From positions 3,914,001-3,978,000 of the forward strand of contig NC_049564.1 of NCBI RefSeq assembly GCF_013368755.1: a DNA stretch of 64,000 bases, read 5' to 3'. The translations under genes and the position numbers were made by a program. Below, one piece after another: positions 33,130 through 44,916 of this stretch. This DNA comes from Talaromyces rugulosus. Its lineage: Eukaryota; Ascomycota; Eurotiomycetes; Eurotiales; Trichocomaceae. The notes beneath the pieces were generated by a model. That model did not search any database. It saw nothing but the letters and a program-made list of their open reading frames with translations, and was not told where the DNA came from. How positions within the stretch are numbered: position 1 is the first letter of the stretch; the number at the start of each line of letters is the position of its first letter.

Positions 33130-34036
33130 CTATCCCTGGTCCATCTTCCTGTGCGACTCCTCCTCCAACCTCCTCGTCACACTCGCCGGCACAAAATTCA
33201 ACGCAGACATGGACGACGTCAAAGAGTCCATTTGCTGCTCTGTGTCACCTTCCTTTTTATTCTTCTCGACTGTATTCTGGCCAGAAACGTCAAGAGAAGA
33301 AGAGAGCGACGTCTTTCGGTTTCGAAGTCGACCTTCTAGCGGATACTGAGAAGTCGATATTAGGGAACGCCGTCGGGGCCCATTATTCGAAAGTCGAAGC
33401 AGGGATGTTTGTTTATCGACGCCGTCGTTGACGATGAAGAAATTGTAGTTCTACAAGTTTCCTAGAAAATTAGTAGTCTTTTTTTTAAAAAAATTATAAA
33501 TCTACAGCGAAAGTCTTGCCCTGGGAAACATGTGCTTATCAATAAGATGCCTCCGGCGTTTCTGCGGAGTTGAGCATTTGCGGTCACATCCTTCTACGAA
33601 GCAGCTAAACTGAATTTTTTCATTAGCTTTTAACTTGGTTTTTTTTTTTTTTACAGCCAGGACAATATATGAAACTTACTGTCTTCTCACCTCGGTCTCG
33701 CCGAGCCAAGATGAGCGGATCGTGGTTTTCCTCGATATGGATGCCGAGAAAATGCAGCGTGGGAAAGTTCTTTGAACACTCCGAGCAGCGATTCACATGC
33801 ATCTGGAGGTAATGTGTTTCGTACTCGTCGTAGGAGGCGAAATCAATGGTATCTCGATGTGGCGGGAGCGAGCAATGCATCGTCATGGTTCGCGCCTGGG
33901 GTTCTTCTGTTGAGGACGATGAGATCTTGGCCACGGGTGCCACAGATGAGCTTCTTCGTCCGGGGCCTTCCTGGTAAGTCAGGATTGGCACGCTCAGCTC
34001 AGAGTCGGCAGAGTCTCGTCTGGGACGTTTTGCCAT
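33130..34036 (-). CDS. ZNF511-like C2H2 zinc-finger protein
   Basis: Three exons (34036-33680, 33609-33520, 33450-33130) give 255 residues. The sequence around the fingers reads CSLPPHRDTIDFASYDEYETH, NRCSECSKNFPTLHFLGIHIEENHDP, FSCFVEGCDRKCSTPQKRRRH and NYNFFIVNDGVDKQTSLL, the layout of the conserved eukaryotic ZNF511 family. The last intron has a GC donor (AGG|GCAAG) with a normal AG acceptor; the conserved FPRNYNFF sequence appears only when it is removed. The C-terminus is basic and Ser-rich. The family's molecular role is poorly defined. It is divergent from the EST1-like gene. Confidence 0.85.
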
Positions 34037-34633
34037 GTTTGAGAGGAGATGCTACTAGTAATGCATGGATGCCGTGCGTGCGGCAAAAGGCCCCGCCGAT
34101 CAGACTTGTTTTTTTTGTTGTACCCAATGCGAAAAAAAAAAGAGGAGCCAATTCAACCGTGTCCGAGAGGGTGAGTGTGTCTGCTAGAAGGTCATGGTAG
34201 AGAGAAGATAGAGGAAAGAGTTGAGGTTCAGCATTGAAATGATATGATGAATGATGAAAGCCACGCGAAGGACCGCGGGTCCGCCAATCAACAGCCGACC
34301 TGCGCCACAGGGGCCCCACTGCCGGCGCGCAAGCCACAGGGCGGCGGCCCGGCAAATCAGAGGAAGGAACCGAGACGAAGTGGAAGTGTTGCGGACTTGC
34401 GGTCGATGCTTGTCGCACTCCCATCGACCGGCGGGGCCTGCAAAACTGTTGTCGCAATTGACATCTCTTCTGGCCCTCGTTTTTGTTTCTTCTTTTTGTG
34501 CAATCCACTCGCTGTCACAGATGGATCGTTCACCCCAATCCTTGCGCCGCCAGGACCTACAGCCAGCCATCTGACGGCGAGGTGATCTGTGAGGTGTCGC
34601 AAAAGCGCGCTTTACCTTTAAGCACCTGTGAAC
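34037..34633. promoter_or_regulatory. Bidirectional promoter of ZNF511-like and EST1-like genes
   Basis: GC-rich 600-base divergent spacer. No further gene supported. Confidence 0.45.
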
Positions 34634-37508
34634 ATGGCGACAGCCTTCAAGAATTCCTGGCAGTATGTACTTTTGCTACTTTTTTGAGTCCTTGACAATT
34701 CTTATTTCTACCTTCCTGCTTGTTCGCCATGTGACGTGATGCGCTGTTCGCTGACACCGCTCAACAGGTCTGCAGACCAAGCCGAGAAGGAACTATTGAA
34801 AACACTTGCGGACAAGGAGCCGACTTTTGCAGAAATCACCCATTGCCTTAACGAGTCAGTCAATACTATCGGTTTTAGGAAGTCCATCAATCCTAACTGC
34901 CTGTCACAGGTTTCGCCAGGCTTGCCAAAACGCCATTTTCGTTGACTTTGATGCTGCCGCCTCGAAAAATGCGGAGCCCCGACTATGGGATGCTCATGTC
35001 AAAATAAATGCGCGCTTTCGCAAGATTTTGGCTCGAGTAAGTCTTGCTTGGACGTTGCTGGAAAAAAAATATATATATACAAACATAAAATGGGGTGTCA
35101 TCTCTAACTCCCCCGCCTTAGTTTCGAGAAAGCACTGGCAAAAAGAAACCAGTCGAGCGGAGAAAGCTTGAAAAGCATTACCTTGAATTCATCAAGTCGA
35201 GCCAAAAATCTTACAGAGGCTATATTCAGCACCTATCGTCCCACTTTGGAGGTATTTCGGAGTTGGAGCAAGTCGCAAGGAAATTCAACTTTGAAAGTAA
35301 TTTTTCCAAAACATTTCTCTTTCAATCTTCATTCTTGCTAATCGTGTCGGCCATTCACTAGATCTTTCGGTCGACTCTCCCGTCAAGCTAGATCCCGGTC
35401 TTCGCCAACGTATATTACTCTCCTGTCATGCAACTCTGATCCGTTTAGGTGACCTTTCGCGCTATCGCGAGACGGAAATTATCACGGGAAAAGCCCGTAA
35501 TTGGGGGCCCGCAATCGGTTATTATGACCTCGCAGGTATCATTCATCCAGCTTCTGGAGCTTCGCACAACCAGTTAGCTGTTATCGCGTTGGCAGATGGC
35601 AACCATCTACGCGCGACTTATCATTTATATCGAGCGCTTTCTGCACAGGAGCCTCACCCAACATCAAAAGGCAATCTGGAAATTGAATTAAGGAAGATTC
35701 TAAGTGCCTGGGCCAAGAGAGAATTGATTCCCAAGGAGGATGCAGGTATTCCGGGCAAGGCGTTGACTCCGTGGTTTGTTTATCTTCACGCCCAGTGCTA
35801 CAAGGGTCTCGATTTTGCCGAACATGACGAGCTTGAAAATGAAGTTCTCAGCCAATTGGCCGTGGATCTAAAGGAGAGATCCCTTGAGGGGACTCTTCAG
35901 AAATTTGTCCTGATAAATATCGCCGCGGAAGACTTTGCCAAGATTAGATCCAGTAACGGTAAGTGGTTTCAATCTCCGGGTTTCAAATTTCTGGTTTTAT
36001 GGGCTATATACTGATAGCTTCATTCAGGCGAGTTAACTCACAACGCCGCACTTTTCTTCCAGAGGATCAATGTGAAAACCTTCTTCACGCTTCTTCAGAT
36101 CCTATTGGGTGAACTGGAACGCTTTGCAACTGAAGATTCGGAGAGCAAAGAAGAATGCAGCACAGGCTCTGATAAAGTCACCGTTGTCGCGCGGCGAGTC
36201 TTGCCTGCTCTCCGAAACTACAGCTCGTGGTTACTTGCCAATTGCAGTTCACTTGCAGCTCAAATACAAGACAAGGACACGGTTCTCTCGGTGCAGATCA
36301 AAGAGTTCTGGAAAATATATGCAAATACATTATCTTTATTAGCGTCTACATTTGACGTGACAGCCCTACCTGAGGTGGAGTATCTTCTGGAGGAAGACGA
36401 AGAGGTTCTCGGCTTCAACCCGCTCATGAACGATGCAACCAGTCGTCGTTATCACCTCGAGTCTGCTGCAACAACAAAACCAAGGACGATCAATCCTGGT
36501 GTTGAAAGGAATCACCCCAACCTCGAAATGCTTTATCGAATCCGCGAGTTCGTTATTGACGGTTTAGACCTTGTCGTTGGTAATGTGAGTTTCGTGATAT
36601 AAAGAATGCGTAGTAAGGTTACGGCCAGCTGACATCTAATGTAGCGAATTCCTATTGCACTAATTGACGAGAACGAACGGAAGATGTTCGTGTACAAAGA
36701 AGAAGGGCTCCCGTCTCAATTTTATTCAAGCCCGCAGGGTCACCAGCCTACAATGTCTGCAGCCAGCATTCAAAGAGAGGAAATAACTGGCGCTCCGGCA
36801 ACTGAAAAAAGTACAACAGAGACTCGGAGCGCATTTGGCGGGTCGCAGTCGGCATCTGTATCAATGTCTGCAAACTTCAATCGTATAGCTGAAAGTGTTG
36901 AAAGACTGGTGGAGTCGGACACTTACGAAGCGCCTCCTGCTGTCTCGCGACTGCCAGAATTCCTGCAGTCATCCCAAGGTCTTCTCCCCAGATCAAGTGG
37001 CATCAGCCCGCAGCATACGATCCCTGAGAATCGACCAATCCAGACACACATGGCACCACCTGGTCTCGGATTGCGGCCCCAGTCATATTCTCCCTTTTTT
37101 ACGGGTTCAAGCATCTGGAGCCCCGGGTTTCTCGAAGAAAACAACACCCAGCAACAACAGCCAAGCGCGAGTTATATTGCTCTCCGGAATGACCTTGCAC
37201 AGAGACAACAGGATCTCCAAGACCAATCGTCCCAGCTTCCATCCAGCTGGAACATGTCCATTCCAAGCTCCCTGCCGAGCCGGAACAACCGGGCCAGCTA
37301 CTACGATTTTCCGCATCAGCAGCAGCAGCAAGGCTTTGAATACCCTTCATCGCATAACTATGGATTTATTGCTTCCAGCAACAACAGTGTGCCACCGGGA
37401 TTCACTCCGTTTTCCACGCCTAGCGAGCACAAGACGAGCCAGGAATCTGTTGCCGCACGCTTTGGTGCCATGGAGAACCATACTCCTCCTTGTGGACAAG
37501 CAGGTTGA
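34634..37508 (+). CDS. EST1/SMG7-like protein (Ebs1-type)
   Basis: Seven exons (34634-34662, 34768-34854, 34910-35036, 35122-35296, 35362-35958, 36028-36584, 36645-37508) join in frame to 811 residues. The N-terminal half forms the 14-3-3-like EST1 domain (LWDAHVKINARFRKIL, RRKLEKHYLEFIKSSQKSYRGYIQHLSSHFGG); after it come the helical EST1 DNA/RNA-binding region with LIRLGDLSRYRE, ARNWGPAIGYYDLAGIIHPASGASHNQLAVIALADGNHL and YHLYRAL. The C-terminal third is low-complexity and Gln/Ser-rich. Family members act in nonsense-mediated mRNA decay or telomerase recruitment; the length and tail suit fungal SMG7/Ebs1 relatives. Confidence 0.9.
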
Positions 37509-38253
37509 GAACTATAACAAGCGATGTTTTTTTTTATTTATATTCCATCTGTGAATATGATGAAACATATACTACATACTATATATAGTATTGCCTTTGC
37601 CGTTAGCTTCACACATTGGCCTCATTATCTATGAGAACGTGCCGGCACAGCAGCGCCAATTTCATCCAGACCAGACGTTCGACGCTACCTCGCTCCCCCT
37701 TTTTTTTTATATTTTTAAAATTCAGGGGAACATCCGTTGTTGTTTCGAAAAATCGTCTACTGAAAGACGCGAGTCGGGATTTCTTATAACACGGTCGATC
37801 TGGTTCTTTGGGTCACACAGTCCGTCAGCATTCTTCTTGTTTGATATTTATCAAAGTAAAAGCTCTGTCAAGCAACCCTGAGCATGAATGACTCTTCCTC
37901 GTGATTAGTACAACATTTAAAAATAGTGAACATTCCTTACCAAACCAATATATTACTGAAAAACATACACCCTTTTTTAAACATTTCTTTCTTTCTTCCC
38001 AAGTCTATTTGAATTCGACCATCTAAATAATAACCGTCGATAACAAACAAAAAAGACCCAGCTGAAAATGCTAAAATTTCTTAAAATCCTTTTTTCGTTT
38101 TTTGTTTTCTTCTCTCAAGCGAGATAGATAAATGGGGGATGGGTATATAATGGGTTGAATCATTAAATCTGCGATGCGTTAAGGCGTCCGTCAGGTCATT
38201 AAAGCCTCTCTCGCTCTTTTTTTTTGGTTTTCCTCTTTCTCTACAGCTATACT
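37509..38253. other. Convergent intergenic stretch
   Basis: 3' regions of the EST1-like and adenosine kinase genes; AT-rich with poly-T tracts. No gene seen. Confidence 0.4.
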
Positions 38254-39665
38254 CTACTTGCGGGCATAGGTCTGCTTGGGGAAGGGGTAACTAGATTAAC
38301 AATGTTAGCAGGAGGATATAGATAGGTAAAAAAGAAAAGACATACGAAGGACCCAATTCTTGGATGCTGAGGCTGGCGAGCCATTGGCCAAGGTCGACGC
38401 TCTCGTCGAGGGTCTTGCCCTGCACGATACCGGCGGTGAAGCCTCCGGCGAATGCGTCACTGCAGAGATGTTGGTTAGTAATTGTTGTCTTTTCATACAA
38501 AAATCAAATAAAGGAAAAGGGGGAACGCACCCAGCACCGTTGGTATCGTTAATCTTCTCCTTGGCGATCTCATGGACAGGGTACTCCTTCACCTCCACCG
38601 AGCCATCGGCCTTGGCAACAGCAGTAACGGTAGGCAGAGTTCCCTGAGTGACAATGGCGACACGAGGACGTTGAGCGTTCTTCTTGGGCAAGGTAGCCAG
38701 CTTCTTGGCGATTTCGGTGATGTCGGTGATGCCCCAGCCGTGGTTTTCGGCGTAGGTGAGGGCTTCGGTTTCGTTTCCGATCAGGTAGTCGGTGTACGGG
38801 ACCACGCTGTCGAGCTGGTCCTTGAAGAATTGGGGAATGAATGGGGCGGAGAGGGAGAAGATGAAGGTCTGTAAAAGCTGTCAGATCACGCCATGCAAGT
38901 GTTCAGACGATAGTGGAGAGGGAGAGCTACCTTGTTCTTGGAAACAGCCTCCTCGGCAAGCAACAAAATGGCAGGCACAGAGACCGTCAAGTGGTAGCCA
39001 CCGACGTAGTAGACCTGAGCCTTTTCGACCAGAGACCACACATTGGGCTGCTGAAGGTGCTCGGGCTTGTATTCGTTGGCGGCAGCAAGGTGAGTAACCA
39101 TGCTACGGTTGTGACCAGTGATGACAACACCACACTTGCCAGTGGGCTGGACATCGTCGACGCGGTATTCGGTGTACACACCGGCCTTTTTGCAGGCGTC
39201 GGTCAGGATGTCGGCGTACTTGTCTTTGCCGACGCAGCCAATGTAGACGACCGAGTTCTCGGGGAGGATGTACTAGAGACCATGTATTAGATATGTCGGT
39301 ACAGAAAATTGCAAGTTAAAAAAAAATGCAGCGTACTTGAGCACCTCGTGCAGTGTTCTGGGCAGCACCGCCGGCAATCAACTTGGCGTCGCGGTTCTGC
39401 AGCAAGTCCTCGTACAGTCCCATGTGCTTGTCCTCGGCGAGGATGGCATCGTTAGCCTTGATGTCGTACTGCTTCAGCAAGTCATCGTCTCTGTGAAGTT
39501 CGTTAGTTTCCCGGGCAAGTTGTTGCGAAGAATATCTCATACCCAACGCCCTGAATGTCTAGTTGAGGTTAGCAGCAACACTTTTATAGATATATAACAA
39601 TAGAAGAACACACCGAGAAGAGGGTTCTCCAAGCACAGGAGAGGGTATCCTTGAGCAGCAGCCAT
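38254..39665 (-). CDS. Adenosine kinase
   Basis: Seven exons (39665-39614, 39558-39543, 39490-39337, 39272-38931, 38868-38531, 38459-38346, 38290-38254) give 350 residues. The PfkB-family enzyme phosphorylates adenosine to AMP and removes the inhibitor produced by methylation reactions. Motifs include CLENPLLDIQGVG, LIAGGAAQNTARGAQ, VGKDKYADIL and the catalytic PfkB signature NDTNGAGDAFAGGFTAG with its aspartate base. The second exon is only 16 bases (encoding the DIQGVG region) and is needed to recover the conserved N-terminus. The last exon encodes just 12 residues. The start is clear, since conserved sequence begins within ten residues. Confidence 0.95.
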
Positions 39666-39988
39666 TTTTGCGACGAAATATAGACGGTATATTCAAATCA
39701 ATTGAGTATATTTGAAGACAGGAGAGAAAGATTGCAGCGCGCTACGTTTTTCAAATCTGAGAGGCGCGGGGCGGCGGGGGGGAGCGAAATCCACGGCCGA
39801 CGCAGTTTACCCGGTCTTCGGTGTCCGGGACTAGTCTGTCTTCGCCGTGCTTGCACCATCACCATATATCCCCGGCATCCTGTGATTATTATCGACCACC
39901 GAACGCAAAGCGACTCGCCCCGGTTAATCCACTATTGTCAAATCCGGTCTAACTGTTTTGTTTTCACTGCAGCCAGCCTAAAACAAAA
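39666..39988. promoter_or_regulatory. Bidirectional promoter of adenosine kinase and DUF1770 genes
   Basis: A 320-base divergent spacer with a G-rich tract near 39770-39782. No coding sequence supported. Confidence 0.45.
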
Positions 39989-40658
39989 ATGTCGAACCAT
40001 CCCGCTCTCGGCATCGCGGAGACGCTCCAAACCGCCTCCCTCAATCGTCATCCGTCGCCAGCACACGATATCAACCCAGCCACCGCAGCTTCAAGAAAGG
40101 AACCTTACGAAATTGCGCACTCGGAGGGAGATGAAACGGCCAGCATCCCTTCAGATATCGTAGACCCGAGCCATACGATTCGACCTATTCCGCGACGCGC
40201 GAATAATCTGCCTCCGCTTCCCGACCTGCGGTTTGAGCAGAGCTATCTGGCGAGCTTGAAAAATGCCGAGTCGTGGCGCGGGGTTGCTTGGATTACGCTG
40301 AGGGATCAGGTATGATTGTATTTTTCCTTTCTTATGGAAAGCTATTTGCTAATGCATCGCCGGTTTTGTAGGTTCTGTTCCCTCTGATTCAAGGCACACT
40401 CTGGACGTTGGCGCTCACCGGATGGCGATTCTGGAATCGCAATGCCCAGCTGCAGGGCACCAGTCTCGGGACAAGGATACGACGGTGGTGGTACGAAGTG
40501 AACAATTGGCCTGTTCCGCAGAATAAAAAGGCGGACAAGAGACTTGCTGGACGAGTCGCGGATGTGAGTGACCTTGCTCTTGGGGAGGAAGCAAATTGCA
40601 AAACAGATCCTTACTAACCTGGTGGTAGTTCTACACTTCTATATTCTCCAATGAATAA
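39989..40658 (+). CDS. DUF1770 family fungal protein
   Basis: Three exons (39989-40309, 40372-40563, 40629-40658) give 180 residues. LPPLPDLRFEQSYLASLK, GVAWITLRDQVLFPLIQGTLW and GWRFWNRNAQLQG are typical of the fungal DUF1770 family, of unknown function. The hydrophobic segment around the first splice junction could be a membrane-associated helix. The last intron has a perfect GTGAGT donor and a TTACTAAC branch point; if it is retained the protein instead ends at 40617 with a different tail of 18 residues. Confidence 0.85.
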
Positions 40659-41118
40659 TATAATATAATGGGTGCTTCGAAAGAATTTATCGTTGGATGC
40701 ATTGTTCGGTGTTTTGGGGTGACTTGACTGCTTTTTATGCCGGGAGGCCTCAGTTAATGTACATTATTATTATTATCATCTCAAACAATTCACAGTTCAC
40801 TGGTGTCAACTGGTAACTATATTAAATTGTGTAAATTAACTAAAGGGTGCTTTCCATGAATGAATGACAATAAGAAGTTTCAGTGATAACCCCGTCACTA
40901 GTCTGATATATAACCAGTCGAGTCATTATCCTCTATCAAGCTCATATTACTATTGCAGTCCCTCTCGCGCCATAAGAAGAAAACCGGAAAATCCCATAAC
41001 ATAACCGAACCCGTCGCTAAAATATCAATTCCTTGTTAACACACAGACCCATGGTGCTTTTATTATAATTTATGCTCAACACATATTGGCTAACAATAGT
41101 AAATAAGTAAAATGTTGT
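40659..41118. other. Convergent intergenic stretch
   Basis: AT-rich 3' regions of DUF1770 and WHIM-type genes; nothing else seen. Confidence 0.4.
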
Positions 41119-43188
41119 TTACTCGCCACCATTTTGAATCCGAGATGGTTCAAGTGGTGGCACAGAGTGTTCTTGCAGGTTCTTCGCCCCGACTTCCTCG
41201 GGTTTGTCGGTTTTGACCTGGTCCTCGACATTCGATATGTTTTCCTTTGCATCCTCGGGATGTGAAAACGCTGAATTGGACATGATAAAATCCAATCTAC
41301 CCTTCTCTGGCAGCTGTTGCTTGGTGGTTTCTCGTTTCGGTTCAACTTCCATAGCCGAGTTGTCGACAGAATTTGTGGTGTCTGCAGCAACCGAGATGCT
41401 GGACGGATTAGGTTCGGGAGCAGGACCAGTATGTTGTTGCAAAGCTGGGCCCGGTTTCTCTTGAGACTTTCCGTAATGCAGGTGAACAACAAGACTATGC
41501 TGCTGACCGTCCTCAGCGTCTGAGGACTCGCCCTCACTAGCCTCCTCTTCTTCATCGTGTTCAAATTCATTCTCATTCTCATTCTCGTTCTCGTTCTGGG
41601 ATTCATCATCCCCTTTCCAGCTGGAAGCAGCATCTGATTCGTCGCTCATACCATCAGCGTAATTATTTGCATGGCCATTTGCCTGGCCTCGAGTTCGAGG
41701 CTGGGCATCTTCGCCGTTATCTTCTTGGTCTTCTTCGGCATCGTCTCGCTGTCCACTTAGCATCGATTCTCCGTATACGCCTCCAGCGCGAGCCCGAACT
41801 TGTCGACCACTGGCTGTGAAAACCGGGCCTAATGGCTCGCCTGGTGTGGCGGGTCCCGAGACATTACGTCCTGACCGACGCGTAGTAGGTGCGTCGTCGG
41901 AGAAGATATCCTCGTCGTCTGAATAAGTGTATTTAAGCTTCTTGCCTCGAGTCCGGCCCTCGTAGAGAGAAAACCCAGGTTCTGGTCGGGTAAATGCAGC
42001 CTTTCGTGCCATCCGGTAATCGCGCCGTCTCCGTTTCTTGACAAGGTTAGCAACTAGCGCACCTACTTTGTAGAATGACAAGTACATACCTCTTCGCCGC
42101 CTTCAAATCTAGGAACCGCATTCAAAATCCTGTCACTGAGCTTTTTCGAATTCTGTGACTTCTCTTTTTGCAGTCTTTCTGCGACAGCTTTGACTTCCTC
42201 GATGGTACCAGCCACACTCCACCAGGTGTTGGTCTTTAATGCCGGGTTACTCTCTCTATAGAGGCGGAAATGGGTGTCATCCTGTCCCTCGACTAGCCAG
42301 TATCGTCGTTTGATCTCGTCCCTACCCCAAGGTTGTACTGACAATGGCTGGTTAAGGTCATCATCATGTCGTGCTTGTTTGTAGGACTCTTTGATTTTCG
42401 ATTGGATCGCTTCGGAGGAGGATAATGACCAGAGGATAAGAGCTTTTAAAAACCGCAACTAGAAAAAACGTTAGAACTGGTGATTCACACAGGTTATGAG
42501 AAAAGGTACTAACCCGCTCTTCAGGCGTCATGGAAGCAAACGAGCCACCTCCATGCAAAGGATTCTTCCCTCCCCAAGCCCTGGGCCATTGCGAAGAATG
42601 CGTTTGAACCGCTTCCTCCAAAGCTCTCTGATAGTGTCCTTTTCTAGATATTCCCAATTCCCAGTCAGCTTCACATTGCGACAAAAAAAAAAAAAAAGCT
42701 TGGTGCTGCCGCGAGCGACAAGGACAGACATACTCCACTTCCTTCTTGCGATTCAGTACCAGACCAATTAAAGCACACAGTAGTCTTTCAATATGTTCGC
42801 CAGGCACTGTGTCCTGTACTCCTCGCTCAATATCTTGCGGGCCATAGTGTGGGAGCGATTTCGGCAAGGCATCGCTAAAGCGCGCGCGAAACATGACAAT
42901 GAACTGCAAGAAGGCCACACGAGTCAGTAAAACGTGTCAAGACAGCATTAAAACGCGTCAAATGTAGTCTAATAAAGCAGAAATTGACGCAGAGCTTCAG
43001 CAACGTACAGCAACGTCAGGATTGTCGGCGAGCACGTATTCATGCGGAGGCGACGCAGGGCGCTTGGGCGGCGGCGTCTCCTTCTTGAAATAGTTGGTGA
43101 TGGGTGCATCAGCTCCAAAAGCTAGAGACATTGACTCGTCGTCTGTCGGCGGCGCCGATGACAGGGACGAAGAGTCTGAAAGCGACAT
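41119..43188 (-). CDS. DDT/WHIM-like chromatin-remodelling-associated protein
   Basis: Five exons (43188-43009, 42903-42734, 42643-42514, 42458-42090, 42036-41119) join in frame to 588 residues. The N-terminal half resembles the DDT/WHIM1 arrangement: FIVMFRARFSDALPKSLPHYGPQDIERGV and HIERLLCALIGLVLNRKK, then MTPEERLRFLKALILWSLSSSEAIQ, and a WHIM2-like block PWGRDEIKRRYWLVEGQDDTHFRLYRES with TWWSVAGTIEEV. Such domains hold ISWI-family ATPases or read linker DNA. The C-terminal half is acidic and disordered, including an (Asn-Glu)n run encoded by an imperfect tandem repeat near 41565-41600. The N-terminus has a PIP-box-like sequence ITNYFKK. A nuclear chromatin role is inferred from family resemblance only. 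Confidence 0.8.
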
Positions 43189-44916
43189 GGTTGTGTGTTG
43201 GCATGGGATTGTGTCAATGCACGTCTCCGAACCTGGGGTGAGAAGGAAGTCCGTCCGGGAGTGGAAGAATCACTACGGACGGCGGCTATCTATCACGCGC
43301 TCGGCATCTACGATATTCTATGACATAGCCTAACCGGAAGCGAGTACAGAGGTCTAGTGCCAACAAAGACAGCCATATTCACTTGCAACAGGTCCTCGCG
43401 CATCTCTTTCTTTACATATCCAGTATCAATATCGAGGAACGCGCCTATAGGAGGGGAACAATGCGAATGAAACGTGTCGTCGCGGTTAAAACACGCAAAC
43501 TGTTGATGGACAGCGCGAATCGTCGAAGATTTGCATATAAAATGTTCATTGAAAGTATATAGATAATTCAGATCAGGGCGTGTTTGTCCTGTCCTCGTAG
43601 GCGACGCTATCTGACCAGTAGTTGAAGAATTTCGACGGGTTGCCAGCGCATAAAATCTTAGTAAGAAAATCTTTTCAGGGGAAGACGCTAGACCCGTCGG
43701 AACTTTTGATAGTTTTGAGCCCATGAGGATTCGAAAGAAACTGCAAGCCTTTGTTCACTAGAGGATGTGTCTCTAGGTAGGCGACCGAGTCCCTGTTGAT
43801 GAAATTCAACTTCGTGCTGAAACGGCAATTTCAGTGTGCAGAAAGAGGGCGAAACGATCGGTCATAAAGCCCGAGCATCAATCAAGCGTTGACAGACGAG
43901 TTTTGTCTGCTATGGCTCGAGTCTCTTGTATGAGATCGGCAAAGACCGGCGAATTCAACCCAACTCAATGGTGTCGCTTGCCAGGTCGGCAATATTTGAA
44001 CCAGCCCCAGCCATATTGGTAGGGGCATGCCAATTGGTAAAGCACTAAATCACAACGTTAGCACTATTCCGAGATTCAAAACGGCGGTGTATTGCAAATA
44101 TCTGTTCGGGAGCCCCTCCACCGATTACCACCATTATCAATAACGCATTTCCCTCCCTCGGCTTGGTGTCTTGTACAATATTCTGTCAACAAGCCTGTGG
44201 AAATATTTCCGAATATCCACTGTTCCTAAATAGAAATTCCCGGATAGAAGCCTCGTTGTCGAAAGACTACTGAAGGAAAGGCAGTGATTCTCTATCAGAT
44301 GTAGAAGTCTTGCTCAAGCGACTCAGTACAGCCAGTCACTGTTTCGGAGTTTGATCGTATTTGTATTCCACAAAATGTAAGACGATCATTCGTCGTATCG
44401 CGAGACGCGAACGCACGCACATGTACAAGGCTACTGGGTGTATTCGGGGTTGAGGGCGCACCTCACGCCGCGACACAATTACGTCGATAGTAAAACGATC
44501 TTGCAAAAGCGGCTGAAAACGCGATCCGCAGGCGACAGGGTCTTTCGATTATTCCGAAAGACTTGATACTCAAGAGTCAGACTCAAGACTCAGGACAGTC
44601 ACTAGCAAACAAGGCAAATGAGGGCGCGTCGGCTTGGCTCAGCGAGCAGAGCGGGACGGCGCCAAGACCCTGCGAGGCTAGTCCCGTTTGGGCCCGGCTA
44701 CCAGGCGCTATCACGGACTCGGCTAGCTTAGCGATTACCCTAAAGCCCACACAGCCTTTTGTCGAATTCTCGCACCATCCGATTGTCTGTTTGATTGAAC
44801 CGACAAGTCCAACATCAAGTCGAGGTACGCTCACCTGCCACCATCCCTGTCGACAAATACTGTCTTGCGAATTAGACAGCATCGCTAACGTCTATTTGAT
44901 TCTCTAGACAGACAAT
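43189..44916. promoter_or_regulatory. 1.7 kb divergent spacer with uL2 5' leader
   Basis: Separates the WHIM-type gene from the uL2 gene. A 138-codon minus-strand frame at 43308-43724 has no recognisable domain. I saw no convincing box C/D or H/ACA snoRNA by eye. Confidence 0.35.
44825..44907 (+). other. Predicted 5'-UTR intron of the uL2 gene
   Basis: GTACGC donor, GCTAACG branch point at about 44884-44890 and TCTCTAG acceptor ending 9 bases before the ATG. Leader introns are common in fungal ribosomal protein genes. Confidence 0.6.

Noticed and set aside
33119..33431. Plus-strand open frames near 33.1-33.4 kb
   Set aside because: Antisense to the last exon of the ZNF511-like gene, which has the recognisable sequence.
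43308..43724. 138-codon minus-strand open frame upstream of the WHIM-type gene
   Set aside because: No recognisable domain, no neighbouring exon that extends it, and it lies in what should be promoter DNA.
44563..44907. 114-codon open frame just before uL2
   Set aside because: It covers the predicted leader intron of uL2 and has no protein-like motif.
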